A stretch of 15,601 nt of DNA from JAKACU01 sp021821185 (GTDB lineage Bacteria > Bacillota > Bacilli > Alicyclobacillales > SLC66), in contig DAHWJX010000082.1 in the NCBI GenBank assembly GCA_027343965.1, positions 1 to 15,601 of the forward strand, in the 5' to 3' direction. Below the pieces are notes generated by a model. That model did not search any database, was not told the origin of the DNA, and saw only the letters and a list, made by a program, of their open reading frames with translations. Both the position numbers and the translations under genes were made by a program. This document shows, in pieces, positions 14,907-15,601 of the stretch. Positions within the stretch are counted from its first letter, which is position 1; every line of letters begins with the position of its first letter.

Positions 14907-14942
14907 AAGTCGTCCAATCCTCTCTCCAAATCACTCTGGCTC

Positions 14943-14951
14943 ATTGTACCA
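14943..14951 (-). promoter_or_regulatory. Extended -10 promoter element of the RNA methyltransferase gene
   Basis: On the - strand, TGGTACAAT forms an extended -10 element (TGn plus TACAAT) about 37 bases before the methyltransferase ATG. No good -35 is seen at 16-18 bp, which extended -10 promoters tolerate. The gap to the upstream metal transporter gene is only 60 bp, so read-through from that gene is also possible. Confidence 0.45.
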
Positions 14952-14966
14952 CAGCATTACGGGTGT

Positions 14967-15601
14967 TCAGGCAAAGAGATGAGGGAATACGATCATCAGT
15001 CCGTACGTGCTGCCCATCAAGGTGATCGCGATGATAATCATCCAACCCGTGACGTTAGCGAGCGTTCGATTCACAAGTGTACCCATGATATCTTTATCAT
15101 TGACAAGTAAAATAAGAAATAGAAGGGCCGGAGGCATTAGTAATGTTGCGATAACATTGACCGTTATGGTGATGGCTTGAAGAGGTGCACCAGGTATCAG
15201 CACAACAATGGCGGCAATGATGGCACCTACGTATAGACTTGTATAAAACCAAGGTGCATCGCGGAATTTTCGGTTTAAACTGCTAGGTACTCGCGTAACT
15301 TCACCAAATGCATACGCTGAGCTTGTTGAAATCATAATGGTGGCTACAAGACCGGCTTCTGTTAAACCGAGTGCAAAAAGTGCAGCACCAGCATGACCGA
15401 GATAGGGAATGAGGACACTCGCAAATTGTGACTGTGTGACAGTACTCAAGTTCACATGATGAATAAACAGCGGTGCGGTAGCCACCACCGTCGCGATGGC
15501 GGCGATGGCGGCGATGGCGGCGCCAAGAGCCGTATCCACTCTGCCATGCGCTACGTCTTTTTGCGTGATGCCTTTATCGACTGCGGCACTTTGTTGAAAA
15601 A
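14967..15601 (-). CDS. NRAMP-family divalent metal transporter, C-terminal part
   Basis: The gene enters from the window's right edge on the - strand and stops at 14967; about 210 residues are visible and the frame is open at the edge. It is an integral membrane protein with at least five hydrophobic segments. The segments ISTSSAYAFGEV and SLNRKFRDAPWFYTS, and LPPALLFLILLVND-like LMPPALLFLILLVNDKDIMG, are typical of the later half of NRAMP (MntH-like) Mn2+/Fe2+ transporters. VDKGIT..DVA.GRVDT just inside the edge fits the loop before a transmembrane helix. The metal-binding DPGN and MPH motifs lie in the unseen N-terminal half, so ion specificity cannot be judged. A GTG at 15539 is not the true start because homology continues upstream. 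A 9-bp tandem repeat encodes Ala-Ile-Ala units in one helix. Confidence 0.85.
   Translation of the reverse strand, partial: FQQSAAVDKGITQKDVAHGRVDTALGAAIAAIAAIATVVATAPLFIHHVNLSTVTQSQFASVLIPYLGHAGAALFALGLTEAGLVATIMISTSSAYAFGEVTRVPSSLNRKFRDAPWFYTSLYVGAIIAAIVVLIPGAPLQAITITVNVIATLLMPPALLFLILLVNDKDIMGTLVNRTLANVTGWMIIIAITLMGSTYGLMIVFPHLFA
15493..15519. repeat. Three perfect 9-bp tandem repeats inside the metal transporter gene
   Basis: The unit GCGATGGCG occurs three times in succession. It is in frame on the - strand and produces the repetitive AAIAAIAAIA run in a membrane helix. Copy-number slippage would add or remove three residues without a frameshift. Confidence 0.9.

Overview
The window looks like chromosome from a low-to-moderate-GC Gram-positive bacterium (Bacillota, class Bacilli). 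The evidence is strong purine-rich ribosome binding sites, TTG starts with good Shine-Dalgarno sequences, a T-box leader, and a near-perfect CcpA cre site. Two exported proteins, a solute-binding protein and a GH13 amylase, contain no cysteine at all. An acidophilic or thermophilic Alicyclobacillaceae-like host is a reasonable guess, but it is inference only.

Region 1 (1-8685, all + strand) is a sugar-catabolic operon whose 5' end lies outside the window. In order it holds the C-terminal end of a KDPG aldolase-like protein, a PfkB-family 2-keto-3-deoxygluconate (KDG) kinase, a solute-binding protein, two CUT1-type ABC permeases, two xylose-isomerase-like TIM-barrel proteins, and two Gfo/Idh/MocA NAD(P)-dependent oxidoreductases. 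There is no ABC ATPase, so a shared MsmX/UgpC-type ATPase elsewhere is presumably used. Two oxidoreductases plus two TIM barrels beside a sugar importer resemble the oxidation-elimination-hydration-reduction route for levoglucosan and other 3-keto-glycosides. The KDG kinase and KDPG aldolase instead suggest an end product entering the lower Entner-Doudoroff branch. The true substrate is unresolved and is the most interesting question here.

Region 2 (8686-10807) holds a promoter, a complete leucine T-box leader (CTC specifier, TGGT tRNA-acceptor bulge, 16-bp terminator stem with eight Ts) and a stand-alone long-type 2-isopropylmalate synthase (LeuA). A 14-bp inverted repeat separates leuA from the convergent ogt gene and covers the last codons of ogt.

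Region 3 (10795-13771) holds ogt (O6-methylguanine-DNA methyltransferase, - strand, TTG start) and, divergently, a secreted 771-residue GH13 amylase/amylopullulanase-like enzyme. A cre site lies directly behind the amylase -10 box. The amylase keeps the catalytic Asp and Glu residues but has an unusual conserved region I.

Region 4 (13761-15601, - strand) holds an RlmL/YpsC-type THUMP-domain RNA methyltransferase whose 3' end overlaps the amylase by 11 bp. It is preceded by the C-terminal part of an NRAMP-family metal transporter that runs off the window and carries a 9-bp tandem repeat in a membrane helix. No tRNA or rRNA genes, insertion sequences or CRISPR arrays were seen.
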